DNA of 34,427 nt from Deltaproteobacteria bacterium. Lineage in GTDB: Bacteria; Myxococcota_A; UBA9160; SMWR01. Positions 14,708 to 22,494 of this stretch are shown here, one piece after another; position 1 is the first letter of the stretch; each line of letters begins with the position of its first letter. Location of the stretch: NCBI GenBank assembly GCA_019310425.1, contig JAFDEI010000052.1, positions 1 to 34,427 on the forward strand. The letters run 5' to 3'. A program made the position numbers and the translations under genes. The notes beneath the pieces are model-generated. The model did no database searches. It was not told where the DNA came from and worked only from the letters and a program-made list of their open reading frames with translations.

Positions 14708-17584
14708 ATGCGGTCGAAAGGGGAGTTTTTGCCTCAGGCACACCTGGTCATCGTTCCCCACACGCACTGGGATCGGGAGTGGTATCGGACCCAAGAGGAA
14801 TTCCGGTTTCGGCTCGTGCGTCTGCTCGATGGGGTGCTCGACCTGCTCGAGCGTGACCCGGATTTCCGCCATTTCACCCTCGATGGCCAGACCATCGTGC
14901 TCGACGATTACCTCGAGGTTCGACCACACGCGCGCGACCGAATTGAAAAACTGGTCCGAGCGGGCCGGTTGCTGATCGGCCCGTGGCACGTGCTGCCGGA
15001 CGAGTGGTTGGTCTCCGGCGAGGCCCTGATCCGCAACCTCCGGCACGGGCTTGCGCGCGCCGCCGCCTTCGGCGGCAGCATGCCGGTCGGCTACGTGCCC
15101 GATCAGTTCGGGCATGTTGGTCAGATGCCACAGATCTTCGCGGGCTTCGGCTTCGAGGCCGCCGCGCTGTGGCGTGGCGTCGGCGAAAACGTCGACGGGA
15201 CGAGCTTCGTCTGGCAGGCGCCCGACGGGACGCAGCTGTTTACGATCTTCCTGGTACGTGGCTACGGCAATGCGTCGCATCTCCCGCTGGCGCCCGAAGC
15301 CCTCGCGGAGCGGCTTCTCAACGAAGCTTCCGAACTCCAGAAGATCTCGCCGACCCGGAGCGTGCTGCTCATGAACGGCAGCGATCATCTCGAGCCGCAG
15401 CCGGCACTGGCTGCGGCACTGGCTGCGGCGCTCGGCGATCTCGACGGTGCGACCTTCGAGATCGGGACTCTCCCGGGTTTCGTCGAGCGCGCGCGTGCCG
15501 AGGCGCCCGACGACGGGGTTGTGCACCGCGGCGAGCTGCGTTCCGGGTTGCGTTCGCCACTGCTCGAGGGCTGTGCCTCGGCCCGCATGCGGCAGAAGCG
15601 GCGCGACTTCGAAAATGATCGTCTGCTTACCCGCTACCTCGAACCCCTGGCTGCGTGGCTCGCGGCGCTCGGTGGCGATCCCGATACCGATCGCATCCAG
15701 TTCGCATGGGGGATCGCTCTCGAAAACCACCCGCACGATTCGATCTGTGGCTGCTCGATCGACGCGGTGCACGACCAGATGGATGTGCGCTTCGCGCGGA
15801 CCGCCGAGGTCGCGGGTGCGCACCTTGCGCAGATCTCGCACGCACTCGCGCAGCAAGTCATCGCTCCTTCGGCCGGCGGCTCTGCGCACGCGGAAGTGCT
15901 GCTCGCGTGGAACCCGAACGCGGCCGGAGTCGCCCAGGTAGAGGGTGAGCTGTCGCTCGACCTGCCTGCGCGTTCGCGCAGGCCTCGGGCGCTGCACTTA
16001 CGCACGCAGGGCGGCGAGCGGATCCCCGTCCACGCCGAATGCTCCGATCCCGGGCGGTCGTACGCCGAATATCGCGTCCCCGCGAACGTCGCGGTCATGC
16101 TGCTGGGCGGTTTCCCGCCCGAATTCTTCGGGGAGTACGCAAGCGCGCTGCGGATTCGGAGCATTGGTCGCGACACCGTTGCCGACGTTCTGATGAGTGA
16201 CGATGTTCCCGCTGATTTCGACTGGCACGCGATCCGAAGCGCCGCGATGACGAAGCTCGAGGCGTTGGGCGACACCGAGGTGTGGTGCCGAATTCGCCGA
16301 CTTCCGCGCTTCCGCGTGCGCTTCGTCGACGACGTCCCGGGGTGGGGGTTGCGGGCCTACCGGGTGGGGCGGGGCCGGGCTTCGCATTCACGCGACGCGT
16401 CGGAGCTGCTCGCCGAGCCCACGGGCGACGGGGGAGTACGGATCGCAAACCGGATCTGGCAGATCGAAGCGGGCGCCGACGGCCGCGTGTGCTGGCTCGA
16501 CCGCCGCACAGGCATCGTTACGCGCGATGCGCTTCGCCTCGTGAGTGAGGGTGATCGCGGCGACTCGTACAATTTCGATCCGGTGCCGGCCGCACCCGCG
16601 GTCGAGCGGCCGTCGCGCGTGCGGATCCGGACGCTGCCGTCCTCCGAAGCCGAGGTTGGGCTCGCCCTCGAGCTCGACTACCGCGTGCCGGAAGGCCTGG
16701 TCAGCGACCGCTCGGACCGCTCGAGCCGCCTCGTGCGGCTGCGTGTGCGTGTCGAGCTGCGGCTCGCCCGCCGTCTCGACCGCATCGACATCACGACCAC
16801 ACTCGACAACCGAGCGCGTGATCATCGGTTGCGGATGCACCTGCGCGCCCCGTTTGGGGCCACTCGATTCGAGGTCGAATCCGCCTTCGAGATCGCCGAG
16901 CGGCCGATCGCACCCACGCCCGACTCATTCGGCATCGAGACGCCTGCGGAAATTCCGATCGGAGCCGTGCCCCAGCGCAGTTTCGCGACGATCGATGATG
17001 CTGCGAGTGCGCTGACCGTCGCGAATCGCGGCTGCGCGGAGGTCGAAGCCGTCGAAGAATCGGATGGGACGACGTCGCTCGCGCTGACGTTGTTGCGCGC
17101 ATTCGGCTGGCTGTCGCGCGCCGATCTCGTGACACGTCGCGCGCCCGCCGGGCCCCCGTTCGAGACGCCCGGCGGACAGGCTCGAGGAGAGCACCGGGTG
17201 GAGTGCTCCGTACGCAGTCACGCCGCCGGAGCCACGGATCGCATTGCCGAGGCACACCGATACGTGTATCCACCGATTGCCTTCGAGGGGGCTGAGCCGT
17301 CGACGGGGCGGCTTGCCGATGGCGCCCGACTGATCGAGGTCGATGACCCCGCCGTGGTGATCTCCGCGTTCGAGCCCAGCCCGGACGGCGGTGCCATCGT
17401 ACGGCTCGTCAACCTGTCGAATGACGCGCGGATCGTTCGCATCCGCGCCTGCGGTGCGGGCTTCCGCCGGCTGGTGCAGGTGGATCTGAACGGCGACGCG
17501 ATCGCGGCTGCGGAGTCCGCGCCGGCCGATGATGCCGAGCAGGCACTGCGACCCTGGCAGATCGCGTCGTTCCGTCTCGTCTGA
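14708..17584 (+). CDS. Alpha-mannosidase, glycoside hydrolase family 38
   Basis: 958 aa. The N-terminal GH38 catalytic domain shows HTHWDREWY (Zn ligands His20 and Asp22), the nucleophile region GYVPDQFGHVGQMPQ (Asp132, also a Zn ligand), GPWHVLPDEWLVSGEAL, and the later ENHPHDSICGCSIDAVHDQM. The middle and C-terminal beta-rich domains of GH38 follow. No signal peptide is seen, so it is probably cytoplasmic, cleaving alpha-mannosides from glycans or mannosylglycerate-like compounds; the substrate cannot be read from sequence. Start is ambiguous: ATG 14708 has no clear ribosome site, while an in-frame TTG at 14729 has AAAGGGGAG just upstream (but only 3 nt away). Either keeps the catalytic domain complete. 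No other sugar-use genes adjoin it. Confidence 0.93.
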   Translation: MRSKGEFLPQAHLVIVPHTHWDREWYRTQEEFRFRLVRLLDGVLDLLERDPDFRHFTLDGQTIVLDDYLEVRPHARDRIEKLVRAGRLLIGPWHVLPDEWLVSGEALIRNLRHGLARAAAFGGSMPVGYVPDQFGHVGQMPQIFAGFGFEAAALWRGVGENVDGTSFVWQAPDGTQLFTIFLVRGYGNASHLPLAPEALAERLLNEASELQKISPTRSVLLMNGSDHLEPQPALAAALAAALGDLDGATFEIGTLPGFVERARAEAPDDGVVHRGELRSGLRSPLLEGCASARMRQKRRDFENDRLLTRYLEPLAAWLAALGGDPDTDRIQFAWGIALENHPHDSICGCSIDAVHDQMDVRFARTAEVAGAHLAQISHALAQQVIAPSAGGSAHAEVLLAWNPNAAGVAQVEGELSLDLPARSRRPRALHLRTQGGERIPVHAECSDPGRSYAEYRVPANVAVMLLGGFPPEFFGEYASALRIRSIGRDTVADVLMSDDVPADFDWHAIRSAAMTKLEALGDTEVWCRIRRLPRFRVRFVDDVPGWGLRAYRVGRGRASHSRDASELLAEPTGDGGVRIANRIWQIEAGADGRVCWLDRRTGIVTRDALRLVSEGDRGDSYNFDPVPAAPAVERPSRVRIRTLPSSEAEVGLALELDYRVPEGLVSDRSDRSSRLVRLRVRVELRLARRLDRIDITTTLDNRARDHRLRMHLRAPFGATRFEVESAFEIAERPIAPTPDSFGIETPAEIPIGAVPQRSFATIDDAASALTVANRGCAEVEAVEESDGTTSLALTLLRAFGWLSRADLVTRRAPAGPPFETPGGQARGEHRVECSVRSHAAGATDRIAEAHRYVYPPIAFEGAEPSTGRLADGARLIEVDDPAVVISAFEPSPDGGAIVRLVNLSNDARIVRIRACGAGFRRLVQVDLNGDAIAAAESAPADDAEQALRPWQIASFRLV

Positions 17585-17770
17585 CCGGGTTGCCGGTGGG
17601 GTGCCGGGCAGGCGCGCGCGAGCTGCTGCGCGGCGAGCCTCTGCTGCGCACGGCAAGCGACCGAACTGCATCTTGCTGAATCCTGTAACCGGCTGAAAAC
17701 ACAGTCTAAATAGGGATATCCCCGAGGGTCGTCCGACAGCGGGCCACAGCGCCGCGGAGGGGGTAAAGAA

Positions 17771-17882
17771 ATGCCCCGTCGGTCCCGATGAGCAACTCCA
17801 TACCGCTATGACCGTCTCCGTGGCGATTCTTGCCCGCAGGAGCGGTCCAAGCGAATCGGAGCAGAATTCGGATGACCGATAG
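17771..17882 (+). other. Chain of three tiny overlapping ORFs in a leader region
   Basis: The 287-bp gap after the mannosidase holds no recognised gene. GGAGGGGGT lies 6 bases before ATG 17771 (MPRRSR, stop 17789-17791); ATGA overlaps then start a 7-codon ORF at 17788 and a 24-codon ORF at 17808 (stop 17880-17882), which overlaps the next gene's ATG at 17872. Also present: the palindrome GGGATATCCC at 17713-17722. A coupled leader is possible; chance is also possible. Confidence 0.3.
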
Positions 17883-19215
17883 CGCGCAAGCGACGAATTG
17901 GACGGCGGCCCCCGCGATCACCGCCCTGGCTCTGGCTCTCGCCCTGGGAATCGGCATCGTGAGCGCGTCGGCTGCGGCCGACACGCTCGGACCTCACTAT
18001 CGGATGGGGCCCGAAGCCATCAGGAGTGAACGGATCGTCACGCAGGGCGAGTGGGCCGCACACCTGGTCGACGTCCTCGGGCTGACGCCGGCACTCACCG
18101 ATGATGCCCCGAGCGATGACGTTTTCAGCCTGCTGTGCGCGACGGACTACAGCCGCAACAGCGAAGTGGAGAGGGGTTCCGCTGCGGGGATTTCCGCATT
18201 CCACGCGGTGATCGACGTGCCGAAGCGACGATCGCCTTCCGACCCCTTGCGCATGACGGTGTCGCTGCCGTCTCCGGCGGTCTACATGCTGTCCGTCGAG
18301 GGATCCGGACCACAGCGCTGGGTGGTCGATCAGAAGGTCGTTGGCCACCTCGACCCGTCCGACCTCGGAGTCGCTCAGGCGACCCAAGTCGTGCCGCTAC
18401 GCCGTGGGCCACACGAAATTACCGCGTTCCTCGCTCATGATTCCAACGCCGAGCGGGTCGACTTGACCGCCTACCGGCCGCTATGCATCGAGCCTGCGGC
18501 TGGCTGGCGTGCAGATCGACCGCTCCTGCACGGCGATCGGGCTCGCACCATCGTGCGCGCGCTCGGGATCGAACAGCGGCTACCCGAGAGTGGAGAGCCG
18601 ATCGTCATCGAGGGTGAATCCTACGCCAACGCCTCTGCCTGGGGCGTCCGCACCCACCGAAAGCTCGGAACACCCGCGTCTGCTCATACCTGGGTGACCG
18701 CGGAGGGGAGTCCGGCCGAATTCACGTATCGCGTGCGACTCGACGATCCGAGCGTATTCACGCTGGAAGGACTGTTGCACGGATCCGGCCCGCAGATCTG
18801 GTCGATCGACGGCCGCTACCGCTTGACGGTGACGCCCGGCGAGGGTGCCGAAGGTTTCGTGTGGACTGACGTGGTCACCTTGCCGCTGGCCGCAGGCGAG
18901 CACGTGATCCGCGCCCTGATTCCGCCGGATGCCGGCATCGACCTGATTCGCCTGGTACGGCGCAAATCGGGTGCGAGCGACTATCTGGACCTGATCGAGG
19001 AGGCGGGCTTTCGCGGCGGTGCGCCCGCCGCGTATGTGACGCGGTCCGCCGCCTACCAGAGTCTCTCGAACCCGACCTTCGTCGCTCACGCATACCACTT
19101 CCTCGATCGGGTGGCGGATGGCCGAGCACCGATGCTGCTGGTCGAGCACGATGTCGGCGCCGTGTACTCGCGACCACTTTCACCGCTGTTTCCGCCGGAG
19201 CATCGAACCCGATGA
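17872..19215 (+). CDS. Secreted protein with two beta-sandwich (CBM-like) repeats
   Basis: 447 aa from the ATG at 17872 (CGGAG about 10 nt upstream; a TTG at 17830 is an alternative). A hydrophobic stretch ending SASAAAD is a signal peptide. Two related units follow: one with VYMLSVEGSGPQRWVVD...VVPLRRGPHEITAFL...ERVDLTAYRP, and one with VFTLEGLLHGSGPQIWSID...VVTLPLAAGEHVIRAL...IDLIRLVRR. The second is preceded by IVIEGESYANASAW, the type of start seen in CBM6/CBM35-like jelly-roll modules. No catalytic domain was recognised. Its stop overlaps the start of the outer-membrane barrel gene (ATGA), so the two proteins are probably made together. A role in binding or exporting a surface polysaccharide is inferred only. 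Confidence 0.7.
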   Translation: MTDSAQATNWTAAPAITALALALALGIGIVSASAAADTLGPHYRMGPEAIRSERIVTQGEWAAHLVDVLGLTPALTDDAPSDDVFSLLCATDYSRNSEVERGSAAGISAFHAVIDVPKRRSPSDPLRMTVSLPSPAVYMLSVEGSGPQRWVVDQKVVGHLDPSDLGVAQATQVVPLRRGPHEITAFLAHDSNAERVDLTAYRPLCIEPAAGWRADRPLLHGDRARTIVRALGIEQRLPESGEPIVIEGESYANASAWGVRTHRKLGTPASAHTWVTAEGSPAEFTYRVRLDDPSVFTLEGLLHGSGPQIWSIDGRYRLTVTPGEGAEGFVWTDVVTLPLAAGEHVIRALIPPDAGIDLIRLVRRKSGASDYLDLIEEAGFRGGAPAAYVTRSAAYQSLSNPTFVAHAYHFLDRVADGRAPMLLVEHDVGAVYSRPLSPLFPPEHRTR

Positions 19216-20351
19216 ATACTCGACGTAAGGCCGTTCTCGCGCTTCTGATGGCTCTCTCCTGGGTTGCTTCGACAGCAGGTGTCGCTCTCGCCGGTCTCGG
19301 CGGTGGCGCTGAGACCGAGCAGAATCGCTTCAGTTGGCATCCGTCGATCACGACCAGTACGGTGGCCGACGACAACACGCTGCTCGAGAGCAGCCATTCC
19401 AATTCCGACTTCGGGATCTTCATCACGCCGCGCATCGAACTTGCCTACCAGGGGCGTTGGTTCGATCTCGGCGCCGACCTCGGTGCGGACATCCGCCGCT
19501 ACATCGACAATTCTTCCCCGAGCGACGAGTTCGCCCGCCTCAGCGGCTGGGCGGAACTGGGTGTTCTGCCGGGCTTTACCATGCGCTTTGCGAACGACTA
19601 CGTGCCGTCGTCGGTCGATCTCGCAAGTCCCGAGGATCACGCCGCCAATCTCGTCCAGACCAATCGAACCATCGCGGACTTCCGCTACTGGAGTGAAGTG
19701 CCGAGCGATGGCGAGATCACCTTGTCCCTACAGGGCGTACGCCTCTTCTCGGAGTCTTTTGCCACGGAGGTCGCCGGTAACGGGATCGACGACGGTTTTC
19801 GCTCCGAATACTGGGAAGGTTCGCTGGTGGGTGAGTATCAGACCCCGTTGGTCGACCGCTTGTCGGGCTTCGTCAGAACGAACCTGCGCTTTCGCTCGTT
19901 CGACGACAATTCGATCGGCGACTTCGGCGATCTGGCCGTGGTGGTCGGCATCCGGACGGACTGGTTCGAGAACCTCGAATTCGAAATGTCCGGAGGCTAC
20001 GGACTGTACTTCGTTCGAAACGGCACTGTTCTGCGGTTGTCGTTCCAGAACCAGAACGTATTCGACATCATCGGCAATGCCTTTGCCGAGACCACGGTAC
20101 GCTTCGGAGTCGAGCATCACTTCGGCGAGCGGAACGCCGTAGAGGTCGCGCTGTTCTCGTCGCGCCTGGACAACAAGACCTGGGACTCCGGCGTCAACTA
20201 CTACGCTGGGGTCGAAGCCAACATCCGGCGTCAGCTTTCGCGGCGCACCCAGGTCGAACTCGGCTACCGCTACTGGCGCAACGCGGGTGACTACAGCACC
20301 GACGACTTCAGTCTGAACCAGCTGTTGCTGACGTTCACCTACCGTCGCTAG
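19212..20351 (+). CDS. Outer-membrane beta-barrel protein
   Basis: 379 aa. Signal peptide MNTRRKAVLALLMALSWVAS...ALAG; the mature part has alternating polar/hydrophobic strands rich in aromatic residues at strand ends (IELAYQGRWFDLGADLGAD, GEITLSLQGVRLFSE, LRLSFQNQNVFDIIGNAF, TQVELGYRYWRNAG) and ends with the short strand LLLTFTYRR. The terminal residue is Arg rather than the Phe typical of BAM substrates, though the strand FTY is near the end. It resembles barrel proteins found in exopolysaccharide loci, but no exact family is claimed. It starts within the stop of the preceding secreted protein and its TAG is followed at once by a dispersed repeat. Confidence 0.75.
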   Translation: MNTRRKAVLALLMALSWVASTAGVALAGLGGGAETEQNRFSWHPSITTSTVADDNTLLESSHSNSDFGIFITPRIELAYQGRWFDLGADLGADIRRYIDNSSPSDEFARLSGWAELGVLPGFTMRFANDYVPSSVDLASPEDHAANLVQTNRTIADFRYWSEVPSDGEITLSLQGVRLFSESFATEVAGNGIDDGFRSEYWEGSLVGEYQTPLVDRLSGFVRTNLRFRSFDDNSIGDFGDLAVVVGIRTDWFENLEFEMSGGYGLYFVRNGTVLRLSFQNQNVFDIIGNAFAETTVRFGVEHHFGERNAVEVALFSSRLDNKTWDSGVNYYAGVEANIRRQLSRRTQVELGYRYWRNAGDYSTDDFSLNQLLLTFTYRR

Positions 20352-20433
20352 CTGCGCGCTGGCCGCTTTGCGGCCAAAGCTTCCGCCCGGCTCCCGATCC
20401 GCTCTCGCGGCTCGGGAGCCTCGCTGCGCGTTG
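20352..20433 (+). repeat. Stop-anchored hairpin repeat, copy A
   Basis: Begins at the first base after the TAG of the barrel gene. Blocks: CTGCGCGCTGGCCGCTTTGC, GGCC, AAAGCTTCCGCCCGGCTCC, then a strong hairpin GGCTCCCGA...TCGGGAGCC around CCGC-TCTC-GCGG, then GCCTCG and a second CTGCGCGTTG at 20424 (72 bp after the first). GGCCGC-TTT-GCGGCC is itself a hairpin. Same family as 21739-21857 and, on the minus strand, 26738-26832. Confidence 0.85.
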
Positions 20434-20598
20434 CTTGCTTCGAGGGATCTGGTAACCGGCAGCTGACCGGCAAGCGGCTGGCAGAAATTTCCGAAAATAT
20501 TTGAGTTTTCTTTCTAAAGAGAATTCGACCCAGCGCCGAAATGGAGGGAAGAGTCCGGCAGAAACCGGGCCCAAATGACTGAAAACGTGGAGGTTCTC

Positions 20599-21738
20599 GT
20601 GATCGTTGTACCGCATCAGGCTCCCCCCGCACGTCGTTGGCTCGCTCAATTCGTTTACGCCTCCGAGGCAGTCGAGGCTCCCGTCGACCTGCCCGAGGAT
20701 GTCTCGTCGTTCGATCCGGCCGCGGTTCTCGCTCTGGCGTTCCAAGAAGGCGTGGCTCCGCTGCTGCATCTCGGCTGCGTAAATGGCCGCATTCACGCTC
20801 CACTGCCCGACTCTTTCCGCGGCGCCTGCGAGGCCGCCTACTATCGAAACCTGCGCCAGAACATCCGCACGCTGAAGACCGGCAAGCGGATTCTCGATGC
20901 GCTGCGCGCGGCCAGCATTTCGGCCGCACCGACCGACGGCTGGGCTGTCATGGGCGGCCCCTTCCGCTACTACGAGGACCCCGGCAGCCGGCTGCTCGAG
21001 AGCCTCGAATTGATGGTTCGAGAGTCCGACAGGGAGCAGGCGGAGTCCGTACTCGCGGGTGTCGGCTTTCAACGCGTGGCCGAGGCGCGCGACAGCGAGC
21101 TGAGCTTTCGCAACGACGACGCGGACCCGGATCTGCCTCTCGATCTCCGTTGGGGATGGCAGGGGTCGGTTGGTTCGAGCCAGCCCATCTCGGTTTCGGG
21201 AGACCAGTTCCTCGACCGGTTGTGCGATACCACTGTGTTGGGTTATCACCGCACGGCGCGAATCACGAACCTCGTGGTCGCGAGCATCCGAGCAGCAACC
21301 CATACGATGGGTCGTTGGATTTGGTTGGACGACATCCACCGCGTGATTACCGCGGTGCCGATGAACTGGGACGAGCTCGTCACGACCGCACAGCGTTGGC
21401 GCGTACGTGCGCCTGTCTATGCAAGCCTGGTGGCAGCTCGGGAACTCTTGGGAACGCCGATTCCGCGCGATGTGCTTCGCAGGCTCTCACCCGGGCCGGT
21501 TCGGCGGCGTCTGCTGCACCGCAGCCTCGCGGCCAGCCAGGGGAAGGGCAGCGGCTGCAACGCTGCGCGCGCCGCGCGACTTCTGCTGGGTGAGAACTGG
21601 TGGGAGGTCGCGCGCGCCGCGGCACGGGATGCAGCGCCGCGCCACGGTCGAGTACAGGCTTGGGGCGGAGCCAGCCCCGCGCTCGTGCGGCTCAGCCAGA
21701 GTATGCGCGTCGCGTCTCCGGTTGCCGACAACTCCTGA
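20599..21738 (+). CDS. Nucleotidyltransferase-like protein (NTP_transf_5 type), catalytic Asp pair lost
   Basis: 379 aa from the GTG at 20599, which has GGAGG 5 nt upstream; ATG 20575 is in frame but lacks a site. Overall pattern recalls the uncharacterised nucleotidyltransferases found in polysaccharide loci (PF14907): helical N-terminus (AYYRNLRQNIRTLKTGKRIL), then RYYEDPGSRLLESLELMVRE followed by AESVLAGVGFQRV, LPLDLRWGW and a helical C-terminus (WIWLDDIHRVI). In active members the segment reads R-x-x-x-D-I-D-L-L-V; here the Asp positions are Ser and Glu, so catalysis is doubtful. The family assignment is from memory and moderate. A 247-bp AT-richer leader (20434-20598) separates it from the barrel gene; its TGA is followed at once by a repeat. 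Confidence 0.55.
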   Translation: MIVVPHQAPPARRWLAQFVYASEAVEAPVDLPEDVSSFDPAAVLALAFQEGVAPLLHLGCVNGRIHAPLPDSFRGACEAAYYRNLRQNIRTLKTGKRILDALRAASISAAPTDGWAVMGGPFRYYEDPGSRLLESLELMVRESDREQAESVLAGVGFQRVAEARDSELSFRNDDADPDLPLDLRWGWQGSVGSSQPISVSGDQFLDRLCDTTVLGYHRTARITNLVVASIRAATHTMGRWIWLDDIHRVITAVPMNWDELVTTAQRWRVRAPVYASLVAARELLGTPIPRDVLRRLSPGPVRRRLLHRSLAASQGKGSGCNAARAARLLLGENWWEVARAAARDAAPRHGRVQAWGGASPALVRLSQSMRVASPVADNS

Positions 21739-21857
21739 CTGCGCGTTGGCCGCTCTGCGGCCAAAGCTTCTGCCCGGCTCCTGATCCGCTGACGCGGATC
21801 ATCCGCCTCGCTGCGCGTTGGCCGCTCTGCGGCCTAAGCTTCCGCCCGGCTCCCGGG
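21739..21857 (+). repeat. Stop-anchored hairpin repeat, copy B plus partial second unit
   Basis: Starts at the first base after the TGA of the preceding gene with CTGCGCGTTGGCCGCTCTGC; a second unit starts at 21811, again 72 bp later, and carries the same CTGCGCGTTGGCCGC and AAGCTTCCGCCCGGCTCC blocks. Between them is an 8-bp hairpin TGATCCGC-TGAC-GCGGATCA, at the place where copy A has a hairpin of different sequence. Confidence 0.88.
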
Positions 21858-22181
21858 CGTCGGAGTTCGAAACCGTTCCGTTGCGCCTTCCGGCCGACGG
21901 GACGCTTTCCCATGCCCTCGCCCTCGGCGAATTCCCTACACTCGAATCTGCTTGAAATTCCGACCGGAATAGGGCAATCACCCAATTGCAACCGGCGCGC
22001 CGACGACGGATGGTATTGACTACCCCGAGGGGTATGATTCTCACGGGGAGTGGGTCGTAAACCACCAGAAGTGCAGATATCAATGTGCGGAGGGTCGCCG
22101 ACTCGGGTGTGGCAGATGCGGTGATGTGTGCCGTTCGAAGAAGGCTCGCCTTCGTCGCGCGGTTCACATGCGGAGGAGCCA
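21858..22181 (+). promoter_or_regulatory. Noncoding leader/promoter region upstream of khpA
   Basis: No gene seen. Contains the inverted repeat ACCCC-GA-GGGGT (22022-22033) and a small hairpin GAAGG-CTCG-CCTTC near 22138-22152 ahead of the khpA ribosome site. A weak promoter candidate is TTGCAA (21986) with TGGTAT (22011), spacing 19. Confidence 0.3.
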
Positions 22182-22415
22182 ATGAAGCAGCTCATCATGT
22201 CGATCGTTCAAGCTCTTGTGGACAAGCCGGATGAAGTGCAGATCAACGAGGTCATAGGGGATCACGCGCACGTCCTCGAACTCAAGGTTGCCAAAGAGGA
22301 TCTCGGCAAGGTAATCGGGAAGGGTGGCGCGCACGCCTCTGCGATCAGGACCTTGATGGCCGCAACCAGCGGCAAGGAAAAGAAGCGGTACATCCTCGAG
22401 ATCATCGAGTTCTGA
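22182..22415 (+). CDS. khpA: KH-domain RNA-binding protein KhpA
   Basis: 77 aa from the ATG at 22182, with GGAGG seven bases upstream; an upstream in-frame codon at 22128 gives no conserved sequence. Single KH domain: MKQLIMSIVQALVDKPDEV, HVLELKVAKEDLGKVIGKGG (the GxxG loop is GKGG), then AIRTLMAATSGKEKKRYILEI. Small KH proteins of this type bind RNA and, in Gram-positives, pair with KhpB. They are often in rpsP-rimM-trmD operons; here the gene stands alone, with its own leader upstream and an acyl-CoA synthetase 80 bp downstream. Confidence 0.95.
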   Translation: MKQLIMSIVQALVDKPDEVQINEVIGDHAHVLELKVAKEDLGKVIGKGGAHASAIRTLMAATSGKEKKRYILEIIEF

Positions 22416-22460
22416 ACGTTTCGTAGGCAGCGATTCGGAAGACCAGGTCTCTGTTAGTAT

Positions 22461-22477
22461 CGGCGGTCAGACCGCCG
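22461..22477. promoter_or_regulatory. Palindrome between khpA and the acyl-CoA synthetase
   Basis: CGGCGGT-CAG-ACCGCCG, a perfect 7-bp inverted repeat, directly after a -10-like TTAGTAT (22454-22460) and 17 bp before the GTG start. A second, shorter palindrome AGACC-A-GGTCT sits at 22440-22450. Placement suits a repressor operator; it could also be a weak terminator for khpA. Confidence 0.4.
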
Positions 22478-22494
22478 TACTGATTGGAGCCCTC

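Noticed and set aside
22016-22038. TTGACT and TATGAT upstream of khpA as a promoter
   Set aside because: Only 11 bp separate the two boxes, too short for a sigma70-type promoter.
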